The notes: a model not told the origin generated them from the letters alone. Shown: positions 11,661 to 24,820, counted from the first letter of the stretch. The stretch: DNA of 64,000 nt from Dasypus novemcinctus (GCF_030445035.2 NC_080704.1:27260499-27324498), one strand, 5' to 3'. Numbers and translations: made by a program.

Positions 11661-12039
11661 CTTTTATGGGGTCTTTTTCTACTCCCACCTAACTTCACTC
11701 CCACTTAATTAGATATTCAATCAATTCAAATGTATGCTTCACTACAAAGAAACTTCTCATACCCCAGATCTAAGTAAAATGCTTTAATTTTTGAATAGGA
11801 TTTCTTTTGAATCTGTAATGTATTCCATGACTTTCTCACTCTCTTCATCAGTTTGCCCTAGCTCTCAATTTATTTATTAATCACTTTGCTCCATCAGTAA
11901 AATTCCATCCTCTTTCATATTTCACTTTCCACAAAGAATAAAATTTAAGTATACAATTTTTTTAAATTGCCACAGCAACTAAAGATACCTAGTCATTGTT
12001 TAGAATAGTATATGCAAGTGTGATAAAGCATAGAATGAT

Positions 12040-12600
12040 GAAGAATCCTTAAAACTCCATAAAGAAACACCAAAATACTGTTGAAAAAGGCCTAACTGAC
12101 ATGAACAGGAATTCACAGAACATGGCAGAGATGTGAAAAATTACTCAACACTGACTATAATCAAAGAAATAAAAATTAAAATACCATTTTCACCCATTAG
12201 ATGGCTAATGATTTATTTCTTAAGTATAACACCCAGTACTAGTGAGAGTGTCTACCAATAAACTTTTCCTCACTGCTGATGTGCATATAAAACTACCATT
12301 CCCTGGACCTTAAACCAGCAATGTCTGTAAGGGACTTTGAATAGTTTATATATTAAACTCAAAACTGCAGTTTTAGAAAATTACACTAAGGATATAACCA
12401 GAAGTGTGGACACTAGATATATAATGAAAAAGGAACTTTAAAAATATAGTAAGTCTCACAATAAGGGCATGGTTAGAGAATTTAAATTATGCTATAGTCC
12501 TATTATGGATTGCTTAGTAATCACCAAGAATATTTTCAAAGAAATTTTAATGACTTGTGAAATTGCTTACAATAAAGTTTCATGTGAAAATCACATGATA
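12040..12600 (+). repeat. Old L1 ORF2 3' end / 3' UTR fragment
   Basis: A diverged match to the L1 ORF2 C-terminal region, recognised by ATAATCAAAGAAATAAAAATT and the following ACCATTTTCACCCATTAGAT. It is too decayed to code. Confidence 0.6.
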
Positions 12601-12619
12601 CAAAACTATAATTACACTA

Positions 12620-13650
12620 TGATCTCAGTTACACTCTGATTCCTCTGACAGTTTTCTATTGACTGTTTATTTTCCTGTGTATGGGTCACACTTTTCTGTT
12701 TCTTTGCATGTCTCATACTTCTTGTTGAAAACTGGACATTTTAGGTAATATATTGTAGCAACTCTGGATTCTGACCATCTCCCCCCAATCCAGGGGTGGT
12801 GGTTCTAGCTGTTTTTTTGGCTTGTTGCTTTTTAGTGATTTGCCTGGACTAATTCTGTGGGGTCTGCCCCCTCCCCCCACACACACACAATGCAGTGTAC
12901 AGCCACTGATGTCTCTGCTGTTTTTGTTGTTGTTATTGTATTTCTAAGCCTGGATTCCCAGGGATCACCCGAGTTAGCATAGCTTAGTGGTCAGCCAATG
13001 ATTGGTCAGAAGTTGTGCTTATGCGCTTTGAGCCAGTAAGGCTTCCACCCTTTGCTGATTAATCTATGTGGCTTGGGGAATGCATTCAAAATTTGGGCAG
13101 TTTCCAAGTTGATTCTGGCTTTTTTTTTTTCCTCCCTGGTTTGTAAGGCCTCACATTCAGCCTGGGGCAAGTAGCATACTAGGGCCCTCTTTGGTCTCAG
13201 GTATACATCGCCTTGTGCAGGAGCACAGCCTTCCAGACCCCAGGGGTTAAATAGATCTTTCCAAGGCCCACTTTGGCTGCCTCATTCCCAAGATCTCCCT
13301 GTTAAATTTTGTCTGCCAGTCCAGTCTATTACTAACCCCAGTCAGTATTGAGGCCTTGGGCTTGTTACAATGTTGGCCTTTTCTTATTTCTTGCCATGAC
13401 ATTTGGAATTTTACAGACTCTACTCCAAATAAAGTCAGCCCCCTCCGATGGCCCTAGTAGAACTTCTGCACCACAGAGCTGGGGGCGGGGAGTTGGGATG
13501 GGAGCAGCCCCTGGCTAAAACACTGCAGACCCCGCTGTCCTCATTGAGGTCCAGTAGCTTTTCTTGAATAAACACTTTTGAAAATTTGTTGTATTCCTTT
13601 GGTCAATGTCCAGAGTCTTTAGATGCTCCTTAAATCATACAAAAGTTGTA
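12620..13650 (-). repeat. Old L1M 5' region
   Basis: The sequence TTGAAAACTGGACATTTTAG at about 12724 and the surrounding text match the 5' region of old L1M elements read in reverse. A short CA-repeat lies at about 12880-12890. Confidence 0.6.
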
Positions 13651-14079
13651 CAAAATAATTATACAAATTCATCCTGCTCCGTAGGACCTTCCTAATAGCA
13701 GGACTTCTCAAAAGCTTGTTAGTTGAGATTCTCTAAGAAAGAGAAATGATATGTAGCATTTCCCAAGATTATTGTGACCACTGACCACTCCATCCCCGTA
13801 CATTTTGTGGGATTCATGTTCTGCAAAATACCCTGGGGTCTATTTTACTTGAAAATTTCAGCCTGGATCATAAATATGGGAAGAGGTATGTGTTGACAAC
13901 TGTGATAGCTATATGGATCAACCTTCTAGGTATGGGAGTAGTGGTACTGGAAATGACTGGAAGGAAATCCCCCAGGGAGGTCAATTTTGGTGGACCATCA
14001 AGACTCTCTAAAACAGGTGCCCGTCCTCCTCAGGCACATTTTATTGGTAACCTTCCAAGTTTCAGAGTTTTACTTTTAT

Positions 14080-15540
14080 CAAGGAGGACTTACCATGTGC
14101 CAGACATTAAGTCAGATTCTTGGGGAATAAAGACACAGAGTTTGCCCTTCAAGAAGTACAGTTAAGAGTGGGATATAGAAGACAATTAAAAACAAGTGTC
14201 AGAGGAGGTATAGTCTAGGCATCCATGAGGTGCTAGGGTCTAGGAGACAGAGTTAACCTAGCCCGAGAGATTAAGAAAGACTTGATAGAGGCCATGCTGC
14301 CTGGGCCAGTTATTGAAGGCCAGGAAAGGGTTAGCCAGGAAAGGAAAAGGGGAAGAGCATGTAAAAAGGCACAGAGGCTTGAAAAAACATGATATATTCA
14401 GAGCACTCTAAATAGCTTGCATAGTTAGAGGACAGGGTATAAATGGGGCTGAGCAGGGACAAAGGCAGCAAATCATAAAGGATGACCTTGGATGACATGA
14501 TAGTGAGTCTGGACTTTATTCTCACAGTGAAGAGGGATTATTAAAGGCTGTTGAACACAGAATGTCAGGACCAGATTTGTCTCTGGCAGCAGTGTAGAAA
14601 ATGGATTGTGGAGGTAGAGGATCAGAAAGAAAGCTTTGGGAGGAATCCGGCAAGAATGATGAGGCCTGAACTAGGGCAGTATGGAGGAAGAAGAGAGGGA
14701 AGCTGAGGGTTGAGAAACTGATAGGACTCGATGAACTCAGATGTTGGGATGAAGGGAGAATTACAAGTACACAATTCCCAGGTTTCTGACTTGAACAACC
14801 CCCAGGCAATGGTGATGCCACTTACTCAGAGAGGAAATACAGGACGAGGGGCAGGCAGGATTTTTCGTGGCTGGGGGAGGTTAGGTAATGTATTCAGGTT
14901 TGTACTTGTTCAGTTTGAGATTCCAATGAAACACGTGAGAGATGGAGAGATGACTAGAAGTCTGGGTTGAGAAATACAGATTTGACAGGTATTGGAATAA
15001 AAGTTGTAGGTGAAGCCATAGGTGTGGATGAGAATGCAAGGAAGGTACAGACTGAGAAGACAGCATGGACAAAAACTGTGGGGAATGGTAATATCTCCCT
15101 TTTCTGAATAACTACAGCATTTGTTGCAACTCATATGGAGTAAACATTTAGCTCAGTGCCTATTGTGTACAAACATCATGCTAGGTATGAGGGTACACAT
15201 TAGAATAAAGAAGTTCCTTTCATACAAGGAGACTATAATCTAGTTGTGAAGAAATAGTCTCAACTATTATGAAAATGAAAGGCAGTAAGAGCTATAAATG
15301 TGGCGAATGTAGAAGAGGCAATTAATTCAATGGGACATAGGTTTCATGAGGAGAGAATGTGAGCTGGGCTTTGCAAAGTAAGTGGATTGTGGTAAGCAGG
15401 GAAGGAGAAGGCAAGGCAAGTAATTTGATGTGGCTTCGGAATGGAGTGTAGGAAGTGATAGAACAAGATGAAGCTGGAAAGGGAGCTTGAGAACAGGATC
15501 TAGCAGGTCTGGAATCCCTCTGAGGTTTCTTAGGAGTTCA
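14080..15540 (-). repeat. L2-type LINE sequence, diverged
   Basis: It starts with ACTTACCATGTGCCAGACA, the complement of an L2-like 3' end, and continues through text also seen near 54920-55560 (for example TGACAT, CCAGGTTTCTGACTTG and flanking blocks). A second 3'-end-like block sits at about 15150-15250. The LINE nature is likely; the family name is tentative. Confidence 0.55.
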
Positions 15541-15974
15541 TTTTAAAGAAGGCATGTGCCTATGTATATCCAAATCCCCACAGTGCAACAAATTAATTTC
15601 TGCCTAACTTCAGGAATTCTTTTAAGAACAATGAGTCAAAAATGCTAAAGACAATTTAAAAGCCACCAAACGAAAGCCTGAGGTTTGAAAATGTGTTTTC
15701 TTGATTCTTTATTTTAATCATGCAAAATTCTGTCAGTGGAACCTCAATTATTTGGGTTCATTATAAAACTGCCACTGCCTATAAGGGTATAAACTAAACA
15801 ATTTCACTCCCATGCTCTCATTTAAATCTGTGGCTGAAAGCATCAGGAGAAATCATTTTCATGGCATTTCCCTGGCATGTTGAAGGAAAACAAAATGTAT
15901 ACTGCTAAACAAGTCATTAACGACTTTGAAAGTAATGGATTATATAAAGATAGCAAATAATAGAGATAAAGTAT

Positions 15975-18900
15975 ATTTTAAAGATTAAAAATATTTTATT
16001 TAAACTTTTCTTCATAAACACTTTTAACATTTTTTTTCAATTTAAAAACAGAATGGATAGCATAAACATGTTTGAATAGATTATATCCACGGCTTGGGAA
16101 AAATTACCTGACAAAAATGTAAAGGCTTTCAAAACAGGTATAAAAGGCAAACCTTAAATTATTCTAAGATTTTTATATTGGCCCAAGGATTACTTGACTA
16201 CTGGCCCAAAAATGTACCTAAAAGGTCAAAATATTTTTCTATAGACAAAGTATGCCCAAGAGGTATAGAGCATATACAAGTTAGGTAGAAAATAACTTCT
16301 CTGATCACCTCACTGGAACATTCCTTCAGAAAGCAAACATCCAATCCTTACTGGTATACTGATTAATAAAAGTATTTAATGTAATTGTCCCCAAAGATGT
16401 AAAAAGAAAATCCAAGAATATTAGGGGGAACAAAGCTGATGGCATTTTCTCAATGTTACATGTATAATATTGAAGTTATACTGGTATACTGAAAGGACCT
16501 GACTTCCATGAGTTTACCTACTCCAGTCTATGCCTATTGAAAATTGACTTTATAAGCTCTTGATAAACTAAATTTTTCAGGAATTTCATTTTTTAAGATA
16601 AATCTCTTTTTAGAAGATAGTTATTCCCAAACCAACTCTAATCCAATTGAACTTATGATCCCTAAAAATGTTCAGAGTACAAAAAAAGGTCAAAAATGTA
16701 TAATAGGCAAACAAGAAACTGGCACTAGCAGTTTTACTGCCATATAGCCCTCAATTATATCTAATTTACACTATTATCTATGTTGTGTTTTACTTCAGTC
16801 TAAAACTTTAAATTATGTATTCTCAGAAGAGCTAGTCTTTTCTGAGAAATAGCTTATAAACTGAAACAATTTATATTATAAACTGAAATGTTATGACCTA
16901 CCGCAACATATACATATATAAAAATAGTCCCACTGAACGTTTAACATGTTTAGATTATGCAGCTCAAATAATTTGTTATAAAATATTTTAAAGCTTAGTT
17001 TCATGTAATTAAGACAAAACTCTCCATTTTTACTACTTCTCCCCACACAACTGTGTGTCCTCCTTTACTATGACTCGAGCAGGCTTCCTAGAATGAGGTG
17101 TCCAAAGGTGCTGCTTTAGAAAGGATAAATGAAGGGCTCAGTCATTATTTCACAAATTGTTATAGTAACACTCACATAGAGCAGAGTAATGAGGACACAG
17201 AGAAAGCTGTCTCAAGAAAAGCTAATATTTCTATTAATTAAGCTTTGTTTTTTAAAAACCAGTAGTATTTCTTCCAATACAAAACCTTCAATGTGAGAAT
17301 TTATGAAAAGGTTGTAGTGCAAGGAGTTTTTTAAGAAGATTAAAACCAAAATTTTTATGGTCAAAGACATGGAAAGAAAGAGAGCAAACATTTCTAATTA
17401 ATATGCAATTAATAAAGATCAGTTATTTTTGTAAAGTCTGGCATTTAAAAATGTTAAGCAAAAATTAATATATACAAAGATCACAACAGTTACACTGTAT
17501 AGTTTTGAACTGCCTAAATGAATTTTTAAAAACGACTTTGAGCACGTACAATGTATATAAACAAAAATTGTGCCAAATAAAGCACACAGAAAATAAACTT
17601 GAAAAAAATTCTATGAAAAAAATTTCCATAGTTTAGTATAACAAAAATAAATCTCTTTTAGCAATTAAATCATAATTTTAAAAGGGAATGTAGGTTAAGC
17701 ATGGATTTAAAATAACCTAATTAGAACTATGTATAAACAGAAGATTTTTCTCATACATTCAGAACCCAAGCAAAGAGCAACTATTCTTAAAGCTCAAAAT
17801 TGATTACAGCTAACATCAGGTCAGACATGACTTAGGTGAAGCTGAACCCAGAGTTAGTTCAAGTTAAGATTTCACAAAAGTTTACAAAAATTGAACTTTG
17901 ACCTTGGCCTTGTATCTTTAAAATGTAAGACCAAGAATAATCAATTGTTTGCCCAACTCTTATCCTAACTAGGACCATGAAGTCATGTTTTAGCATTAAA
18001 AGAGAACCACCACTGAAGCATAAAAGTCTTTAATTAGCGGATTCCCTCTCTGATGATGAATCTTTCAGTCTTTTCCAGCAAAAGACATCAAAAAGGAAAA
18101 TGATGATGATGCTATTTTCTCTGAAGCAAAACAGCACACATAAACACCAAATCAACTAACACTGGTTTTAAAAAAAAGGCTAACCTAATTCCTAGTTTTC
18201 AAAACTAAAATAAAGATATTCTTAAAATGTAGAAAAGACCTTTATCCATATTTGAAAATAAAAAATTTCATTTTTAGCAACTGAAAGTAGATGGGTCCCC
18301 TTAATGAAAATTAAGTCACTTATAAAAAAGAATAATTACATAACCTGATTTCTAAAACCAATGCCATCTTTTTTTTCAAAACCTAATTGTACACCTGTTT
18401 CTTAAACTCAAATGCCTCCAGTTGTGGTGTTTAAAATCAGGTTTTACTTCATACTACTAATTGAACTGCACAAAAAAAAAGGCTTCACATTTCCATGACT
18501 TCATTTTTCCATTTTCTATTCAGTTCAGTGGTGGCAGCAGCAAAAAAAAAAAAAAAAAAAAAAGTGAGACTAGAAAATTTATACAACAGCCATACAGAAG
18601 GCTTTGCAATATTGCACCAATATCCTAAGACCTGGCAAGTTCTGCCAGTTTAGCTCTAGTCTGTATCAGACAGCCTCTACTCATGAGAAAATGGCATCAA
18701 TGTGAATGATCTGCTCCCTGGTTATTACTCAATTTTGTCAACTGTATTTTTGACTTTGAGTTCAAAGAGCTGAAAGGTGCAGTTAATCCTAAAACACTTA
18801 CTATAAATGCTTTTCAATGACTATTTTTGACCCATTCTGAACTTTGGGGTTAGTATCCTTCATGCTAGTAGCTTTCAGTAAGTAAAACCAAAGCTGAGGG

Positions 18901-20160
18901 CTTACATACCCAATGCTGCTGCAGTATTCTGCATTCAATGAACAAGTAGATATGACCAGCAGTATTACAATTCTATTCCTTACCTCTAAGTCAAAAACGG
19001 AGTTCAAATTTTCTAAGGATTGCTACCTTCCATTCAGTAACAGATGCAGCAGCCTTCCTTAATGCAAAGAATGGGAGTTGCACTTACTTTTAGGGGGCTC
19101 TTTATTTAGGAGTCTGATATTACCTAAATTCTCTTTAAAAGTGCTTGCACGCTGCAGGGTCAGGGCTTGTCATATGCCACTCCAATTCCCACTAAAAACA
19201 GGGCGACATTAAACAGACTGCAATGAAAAACATTTTAAAAAGGAAAAGACACACATCGATAAGAAACATTAATGCTTACTTTTGAAAATAAAATATAAAC
19301 TGTTAGTTTTTCATAAATCCATACATGTTTCAGGAATATAAAGAATTAAAATATTACTGAATCTGTATGGACTGAAGATAGGCTTTTGATACCAAATGAG
19401 AACTCCAGTCATTTTAACTTTCTAAAAATATTAATACATGAAAAGATGTTACATCTAAAATTCAACAAGTATGGCGAACCGTGTGTGCAAGTGCACTAGC
19501 TTAAAAATATAGAATCCTAGCAACACATAAAAGGGGATGTGCCTTATATATTTATAGGATGTATGCAAGTATGGATATGCTCTCACTAACACAATGCGGA
19601 TAAGAGAAGGCAGCTTAGAAATAGTGTTTTGAATATAAAAAGTTAATTTAGTAGAAAATTTATATTTTTGCATTTTCAGCAAAAAGCCATGCAAAAAAGG
19701 TCAAGAGTTTTAAACTTCTAAATAATAAAACCAAAAAGTCTTAAAAGACTGAAAAACACTGAAATAAATGTCCAAAAAGATTTCATATAGAGATAGAAAC
19801 TGATATCACATCCAGTAACACTTATCGGGTCTTCTCTCAGAAGATTCATGAATCCTACACTGACATCTTAAAGAAATGTTTAAAGCGTAAAATCAACTTC
19901 CCAGATAAGTGGATCATTCTATTTAACTGCTTCTGGAAGTAGTTTCAAGAGCTAGCACTTAGAATTAACTTATTGCATGAGTTTGAGGCCACTAAAAAAG
20001 AAGGGGAAAAAAAAGATGCTAGCACAAAATGAAAATTTCTTACAATATTAGACCAATGGCTTTGATAATAAAACTGGTGAGGCTCTTCTTTATGTTTTTA
20101 AATTAACTACTATATCACAAACAAATGCTTTGTTTGCCTTTTTTAGAGAGGAAGATGTCC
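15975..20160 (-). other. KLHL15: KLHL15 3' UTR
   Basis: The sequence directly after the TAA at 20161-20163 is AT-rich. It holds no recognisable SINE, LINE or DNA transposon for about 4.2 kb, in sharp contrast to the flanks. That is the pattern of a long 3' UTR under constraint. A 22-nt A-run at 18542-18563 is a U-tract in the transcript. Candidate AATAAA signals (TTTATT on the plus strand) lie at 19101-19106 (proximal), 15995-16000 (chosen) and 15708-15713 (possible extension). The exact end needs transcript data. Confidence 0.7.
15995..16000 (-). terminator. KLHL15: Candidate distal polyadenylation signal AATAAA
   Basis: TTTATT on the plus strand reads AATAAA in the KLHL15 transcript, near where the repeat-free 3' UTR block ends. 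Alternative signals occur at 19101-19106 and 15708-15713, so the main site is uncertain. Confidence 0.45.
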
Positions 20161-21270
20161 TTAATTGCACCGTCTAACCTCATCCAGAACATATTCAGGG
20201 AAATGCAGGTTGCACACTTGTAAACCATCCAGCTTGCAGGGCATCCGAGGGTACTCATCTTCCTTCCATTTATTTTCTTCCGGATCAAAAGTGAGGATGG
20301 AATCGCTGTAATGACCATTATAGCAAAGGCCTCCAAGAACCATTATTTGTTTGTCCAGCACAGTCACACCATGACCACTTCTACCAATTGGCATGGATGC
20401 CAAGATGGTCCACTGATCAGTCTCTGGGTTGTACATTTCTGTGGAAGGGCATCCCTGAGATTCAAAAGAGGCCCTCAAGATCACACAGACACCACCGAAG
20501 ACATAAAGCTTGCCGTTGTAAGAAATCATCTTGTGAAAGCATCTTGCGTAATTCATTTTGCTCTTATTCTCCCAACAGTTGGTAACTACTTGAGTTCTCC
20601 TGGTCCGCTGTTCCACAGTCCCTTCTTTACTGGGGTCAAACACGCACACTTGTTTGGAAGTGGAAGACGAGGTGATTCCACCAGTGATAAACAGCTTGTT
20701 ATTGAGCACTGTCCCCTCATGTCCGTATTTGTTGACGGGATAAGGATCTACGAATTCCCACTTGTCACTGGTAATGTCATATCTCTCAGTTGAATAGAAG
20801 GTCTCATCTCTGGTTCTTCCTGCCACAGCATAGATGAACTTCCCAATAACGCCAACTGCAAATTCGGAACGTGGTACAGACATGTCTGCCATCCGCAGCC
20901 AAGAATTCTGTCTTGGGTCATACCTGAACACTTTGGAAGAAGCATGGAATTCACCATCTGGCCCCAGTTCTTCCCCACCCAACAAAAACACAAAGTTATT
21001 GACAATAGCCAGGCAGTCTGGTCGTAGAGGTACTTGTGGGCCCTCCAGCTCCCACCAGACTCTTGGTTTCTTTAAGAGGAGTATTTTACTGTTTACCATG
21101 CTATGTCCAATCATTCCTCGGAATACTGTAGTTTGGGGTTTGGCAGAACGGATGCGGCTGGATTTTGTTTCCATCAAAGGTTGCTGGTGAACATTCTGAA
21201 AGTAATTCAATGCTTGGTCAACTTCATACCGCAGCTGTCGGGAGTATCTATAAAATTCTGATGTCTTAAC
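20161..21270 (-). CDS. KLHL15: KLHL15 terminal coding exon (codons 236-604, Kelch propeller)
   Basis: This exon encodes the linker and C-terminal Kelch beta-propeller of KLHL15, a substrate adaptor of the CUL3 ubiquitin ligase. The acceptor AG is at 21272-21271. The exon opens with VKTSEFYRYSRQL and ends at RRCN followed by TAA (20161-20163). Kelch blades are recognised by FVFLLGGEELG, FIYAVAGRTRDETFY, LFITGGITSSSTS, LYVFGGVCVILR and IMVLGGLCYNGHYSDS, roughly residues 320-590. By established work, KLHL15 degrades the PP2A subunit B'-beta (PPP2R5B), doublecortin and CtIP through FRY-type degrons. Tyr552, reported as needed for substrate binding, falls exactly on the Tyr of LCYNGHY here. The frame is open, with no lesion. 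The extent 5' of the first methionine-like codon is set by the splice site, not by a start codon. Confidence 0.97.
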   Translation of the reverse strand, partial: VKTSEFYRYSRQLRYEVDQALNYFQNVHQQPLMETKSSRIRSAKPQTTVFRGMIGHSMVNSKILLLKKPRVWWELEGPQVPLRPDCLAIVNNFVFLLGGEELGPDGEFHASSKVFRYDPRQNSWLRMADMSVPRSEFAVGVIGKFIYAVAGRTRDETFYSTERYDITSDKWEFVDPYPVNKYGHEGTVLNNKLFITGGITSSSTSKQVCVFDPSKEGTVEQRTRRTQVVTNCWENKSKMNYARCFHKMISYNGKLYVFGGVCVILRASFESQGCPSTEMYNPETDQWTILASMPIGRSGHGVTVLDKQIMVLGGLCYNGHYSDSILTFDPEENKWKEDEYPRMPCKLDGLQVCNLHFPEYVLDEVRRCN

Positions 21271-21272
21271 CT
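21271..21272 (-). other. KLHL15: Splice acceptor AG of KLHL15 terminal exon
   Basis: Read on the minus strand: ...TATTCTTAG followed by GTTAAGACATC. The AG gives a phase-0 join to codon 236 (Val), in phase with the donor at 36211-36212. Confidence 0.92.
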
Positions 21273-21899
21273 AAGAATACAAGTAAAAGAATTTAACCAA
21301 AGGAAAAAGCATCAATGGCAAACAAAGTATTAAAGCCCACTAAGATGATTAGTTTATTATTTTAGGCACAATTTACTAAAACTTCTTTTCCTGTTAAGAT
21401 CACATGCTCTTTTTTTAAACAAAGCTTGTTTTAAAAAATCATATTTGCATTTGTAATTTGTATTTATTATAATCTGTACACATTCTCAAGCTTTTTAAAG
21501 TAAGTAAATTATTTTCCACACCCAAATGGTTCTTCCAGGCTTAAGAAAATGCATTTAACAAAATGTATTAAACAGCTATTATGTCAGATCGTGGACTACA
21601 AGTGGGGGTATATGAGGACAAATATGTTGCTTCACACTAGAGGAAACCATGTCCATGGTTTTCTTAACCAAAAGTAACACTGTAAAAATAACCATGACTG
21701 AATAATTTGGAGAAAACTTAGGGAAAATTTAAGTATATGCAAAATTCCCAGTAGGTTTCTGACACAGAAACTTAGTCTGACATCATCCACTCCTACAGTA
21801 ACAATTCAGTAAAACAAGAATAAGTAAAAAATTTTCACATTTCTTTATGGAACCAGAACTATCAAGTTATGATTAATGTTACTAAGATCTTATAAAACA

Positions 21900-22480
21900 C
21901 TTTTAAGTCTTGCCCTAAATTCTGAGAGGAGATACAAGATGTTGTCCATTTCCTCAAAGAACTTAGAATATATTTGGGGAAACGAAAACAAATACAAATT
22001 GATAAGTAAATGAGTCAGTTGAAAATTAGGTCTGAAGCTGTTTGGCACATCTATGAATGCTGCAAAACTTTACAGAACTGATCAAAGTGGCCTCAAAAAC
22101 TCAAGAGAGAACTCTGAAAGAGGCAGGAAGTCAGAGACCAAGCAGAAAAAACCTGCAGCATAACATGGCAAGGATGAGATAAGAGGGTCTTAAATTTGGA
22201 TAGTATAAATGAGAAACTGTAGAGATAAAATCTACAGAATCCCCTGATTTGAAGTAGGGAAAGGGTGAAAACATGAGGATTTTAGGATTTAGATTCAGGT
22301 GATAAAGTGATATTATCATTAAGGGAAACAGGGGAGACAAGCTGGTTTGGGAGAGGTATTCAACTTCACTGGTGATGAATCTGAGTTGCTGGTAGGATGC
22401 TGAGGTAGAAACATCTAGGAACCAGTTGGAAATCTGGGATGACAGCTTGGGACAGAGTCAAGACCTGGCATATATACTTA
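21900..22480. repeat. Diverged LINE-like repeat
   Basis: Text such as GAAACATCTAGGAACCAGTTGGAAATCTGG resembles blocks of the L2-type repeat at 14080-15540. Strand and family are uncertain. A CCTT/ATTC-rich simple stretch follows at about 22490-22560. Confidence 0.35.
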
Positions 22481-22799
22481 TAAGCTTTCTTTCCTTCCTT
22501 TCTCCCCTCTTTCCTTCCCTTCTTCATTTCTATCTCTTATTCATTCATTCCTTTATTCCCTGCTTTAGTCCAAAAAATACCGGAAACAGAAAGCACCACA
22601 AATTTATTTTTAAAGTATTTTGTTAACTGTACTTCAGTATAATTGGTTTCCTTTATAATCCTACGCATTTTATTTTATGCATTTAAAATTATTATTCCAA
22701 GAAGGGGTCTTTCATGGGTTTCACCAGCCTAGCAAAGGGGTAAACAGCACAAAAACGTTTTAGAATGCCTTGTATAAACTACATAAAAGAGAGAAAACT

Positions 22800-23425
22800 G
22801 ACATTATTAGTGCATGGACTGGGTGTTTTACATGTGTATCTCATATTAAATTATTCTTCCTGTGAGATAGCAATAACCATCCTGTTTTCCTGGTAAGAAA
22901 ACTGAGGTTTAAAAAACATCAAGGGGGAAGCAGATTTGGCTCAATGGATAGAGCGTCTGCCTACCAAATGGGAGGTCTAAGGTTCAAACCCAGGGCCTCC
23001 TGACCTGGGTGGTGAGCTGGCCCATGTACAGTGCTGATGTGCTCAGGGAGTGCCATGCCATGCAGGGGTGTACCCCACGTAGGGGAGCCTCACGCGTAAG
23101 GATTACGCCCGTAAAGAGAGCTGTCCCATGCGAGAAAAGTGGAGTCTGCCCAGGAGTGGTGCCGCACACACGGAGAGCTGATGCAGCAAGATGACACAAC
23201 AAAGAAAGACACAGATTCCCAGTGCCACTGACAAGAATACAAGCGGACGCAGAATACACAGCGAATGGACATGGAGAGCAGATAACTGGGGGGGGGGGGG
23301 GGGAATAAATAAAAATAAATCTTTAAAAAAACAAAAAACAAAACATCAAGGAATTTGCCCAAGGTGTTCACCTGACTAAAACCAGTAGAGCCAGGATCTG
23401 AACCTTGAACCAGGACAATCTACCC
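22800..23425 (-). repeat. MIR SINE split by a DAS SINE
   Basis: A reverse MIR (AAACTGAGGTTTAAAAAACA on the left; AATTTGCCCAAGGTG and CCAGGATCTGAACCTTGAACC on the right) is divided by the DAS element at 22925-23340. Confidence 0.7.
22925..23340 (+). mobile_element. DAS-type tRNA-derived SINE, long form, with target-site duplication
   Basis: Complete long SINE: tRNA-like head at 22925-23000 with box B GGTTCAAACCC, middle region, 16-nt G-run near 23288-23303, and A-rich tail. A perfect 11-bp duplication, AAACATCAAGG, is at 22914-22924 and 23341-23351. It is oriented opposite to KLHL15 transcription. Confidence 0.92.
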
Positions 23426-24189
23426 CAAAGCTCATGAAATTTCCAATATGTTACAACAGTTTCCATTATTCTTTAGAAAAGTCTTTAAATGACGTACTCA
23501 TTTATTAAAAACACTTTGTGTCTAACAAATGAGCCTAATGACCCCTCTCCAAAAAAAGATGATATAGTTGCACTTATATCAACAATAAGAATCAATCATA
23601 TAGGTCACAATGATTAGGCATCCAGCCAAGCAAAATAATAACTGTGGGAGAAATCATAGCAAATAATGACTAAAGGTAAACAAGTAATTCCAATAAAAAT
23701 AATAATGACATAAGAATAAAGCAAAAATACGAAGAAGATCTGAGGTCTTAACCTTTACTACTTTTACTTCACATATAAAGTATGAACAAAGGAAACAAAC
23801 TGAAGTCAATCTCTTATAAGAAACAATGGAATGCTAGACAGCCGTTAAGGATAACATTATTGAATATTTATTAACATGAAATGATGTTCACAATATATTG
23901 TTTTTATGCATGTAATTTGTATTTTTATTGTATTAACAGTACCTTTTCAGTGAGTAAAATTTTAATAATAAAATCCACTTTATCAATTTCAAAAAAAAAT
24001 CAACAGTACTCTAGTATCCCGATAAAATAAAATATTTTGTGTGTTTGCTTATGTTAGTATGGGATCATCTCTGGAATTTCACAAACATTTTTACATTCTT
24101 TGTTTTCCACATATCATAGTTCTAAATAAAAAAACAGAGTTCTTGCCATTTAAAAAACAGGTCTCCTAAAACCATCAAAAATATATTTG

Positions 24190-24270
24190 GTGTGGAGTGG
24201 GTGTAGCTCAGTGGTTGAGTGCCTGCTTTGCATATAAGGTCCTGGGTTCGATCCCTGGTACCTTAAAAAA
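24190..24270 (+). mobile_element. DAS-type SINE, short form
   Basis: GGGTGTAGCTCAGTGGTTGA head with box B GGTTCGATCCC and a short A-tail. A TATG-rich simple repeat (about 24272-24300) follows directly. Confidence 0.85.
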
Positions 24271-24561
24271 AGAATATATATATATGTATGTATGTATGTG
24301 ATTGGTGAAAATGAGCATCTTTTCATACTTTCATTTTCCATTCATTTCTTAATGAATTGCCTATTATATGCCTACCCATTTTTTTCATCTTTTTCTTACT
24401 GATTTGTAAGAGCTAAGAGGCAACATCCTAGAAATCGAGGAGAAACATAAACCTCAAATTAAATATTTAAGTGCCTACTGTGCACAGCCAGTGGTCTGAG
24501 AGCTGCACAAGTTTTGAAGCAAAAGAATCTTGTCCAACATAGTAATTAAGTACCACATCAA

Positions 24562-24820
24562 ACAGCACAGTAGAGTGATTAAGAATCCGATTTAGGAAAT
24601 GCCTGACTTTGCCACTCACAAGCTGTGATCTCGGGCATGTGACTCAACAGCCTAAAGCATGTTTCCTCATCTGTATTATTGGGATAACAAGAGCACCTCC
24701 ACCTCATAGCCCGATGGAAGGAGTCAAGTGAGATAACCTATGTGTAAAGGACCTCGTAAGGTGCCTGTCAGATGGTAGTGCATAAAAAATATTAGCTGTT
24801 ATTAGCTATTATTATTGACC
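24562..24820 (+). repeat. MIR SINE
   Basis: MIR core (CTGTGATCTCGGGCATGTGA, TTTCCTCATCTGTATTATTG) and the AT-rich MIR tail are visible. Confidence 0.75.

Noticed and set aside
18040-18120. C/D-box snoRNA-like motifs (TGATGA repeats) in the KLHL15 3' UTR
   Set aside because: TGATGA motifs occur, but no matching D box with terminal stem could be placed.
20161-21210. A separate 349-aa gene starting at 21210
   Set aside because: The apparent start is an internal Leu codon of KLHL15. The exon begins at 21270 at a splice acceptor.
23286-23304. G-runs as possible quadruplex regulatory elements
   Set aside because: They are part of the SINE 3' region and recur at most long DAS copies, so they need no separate explanation.
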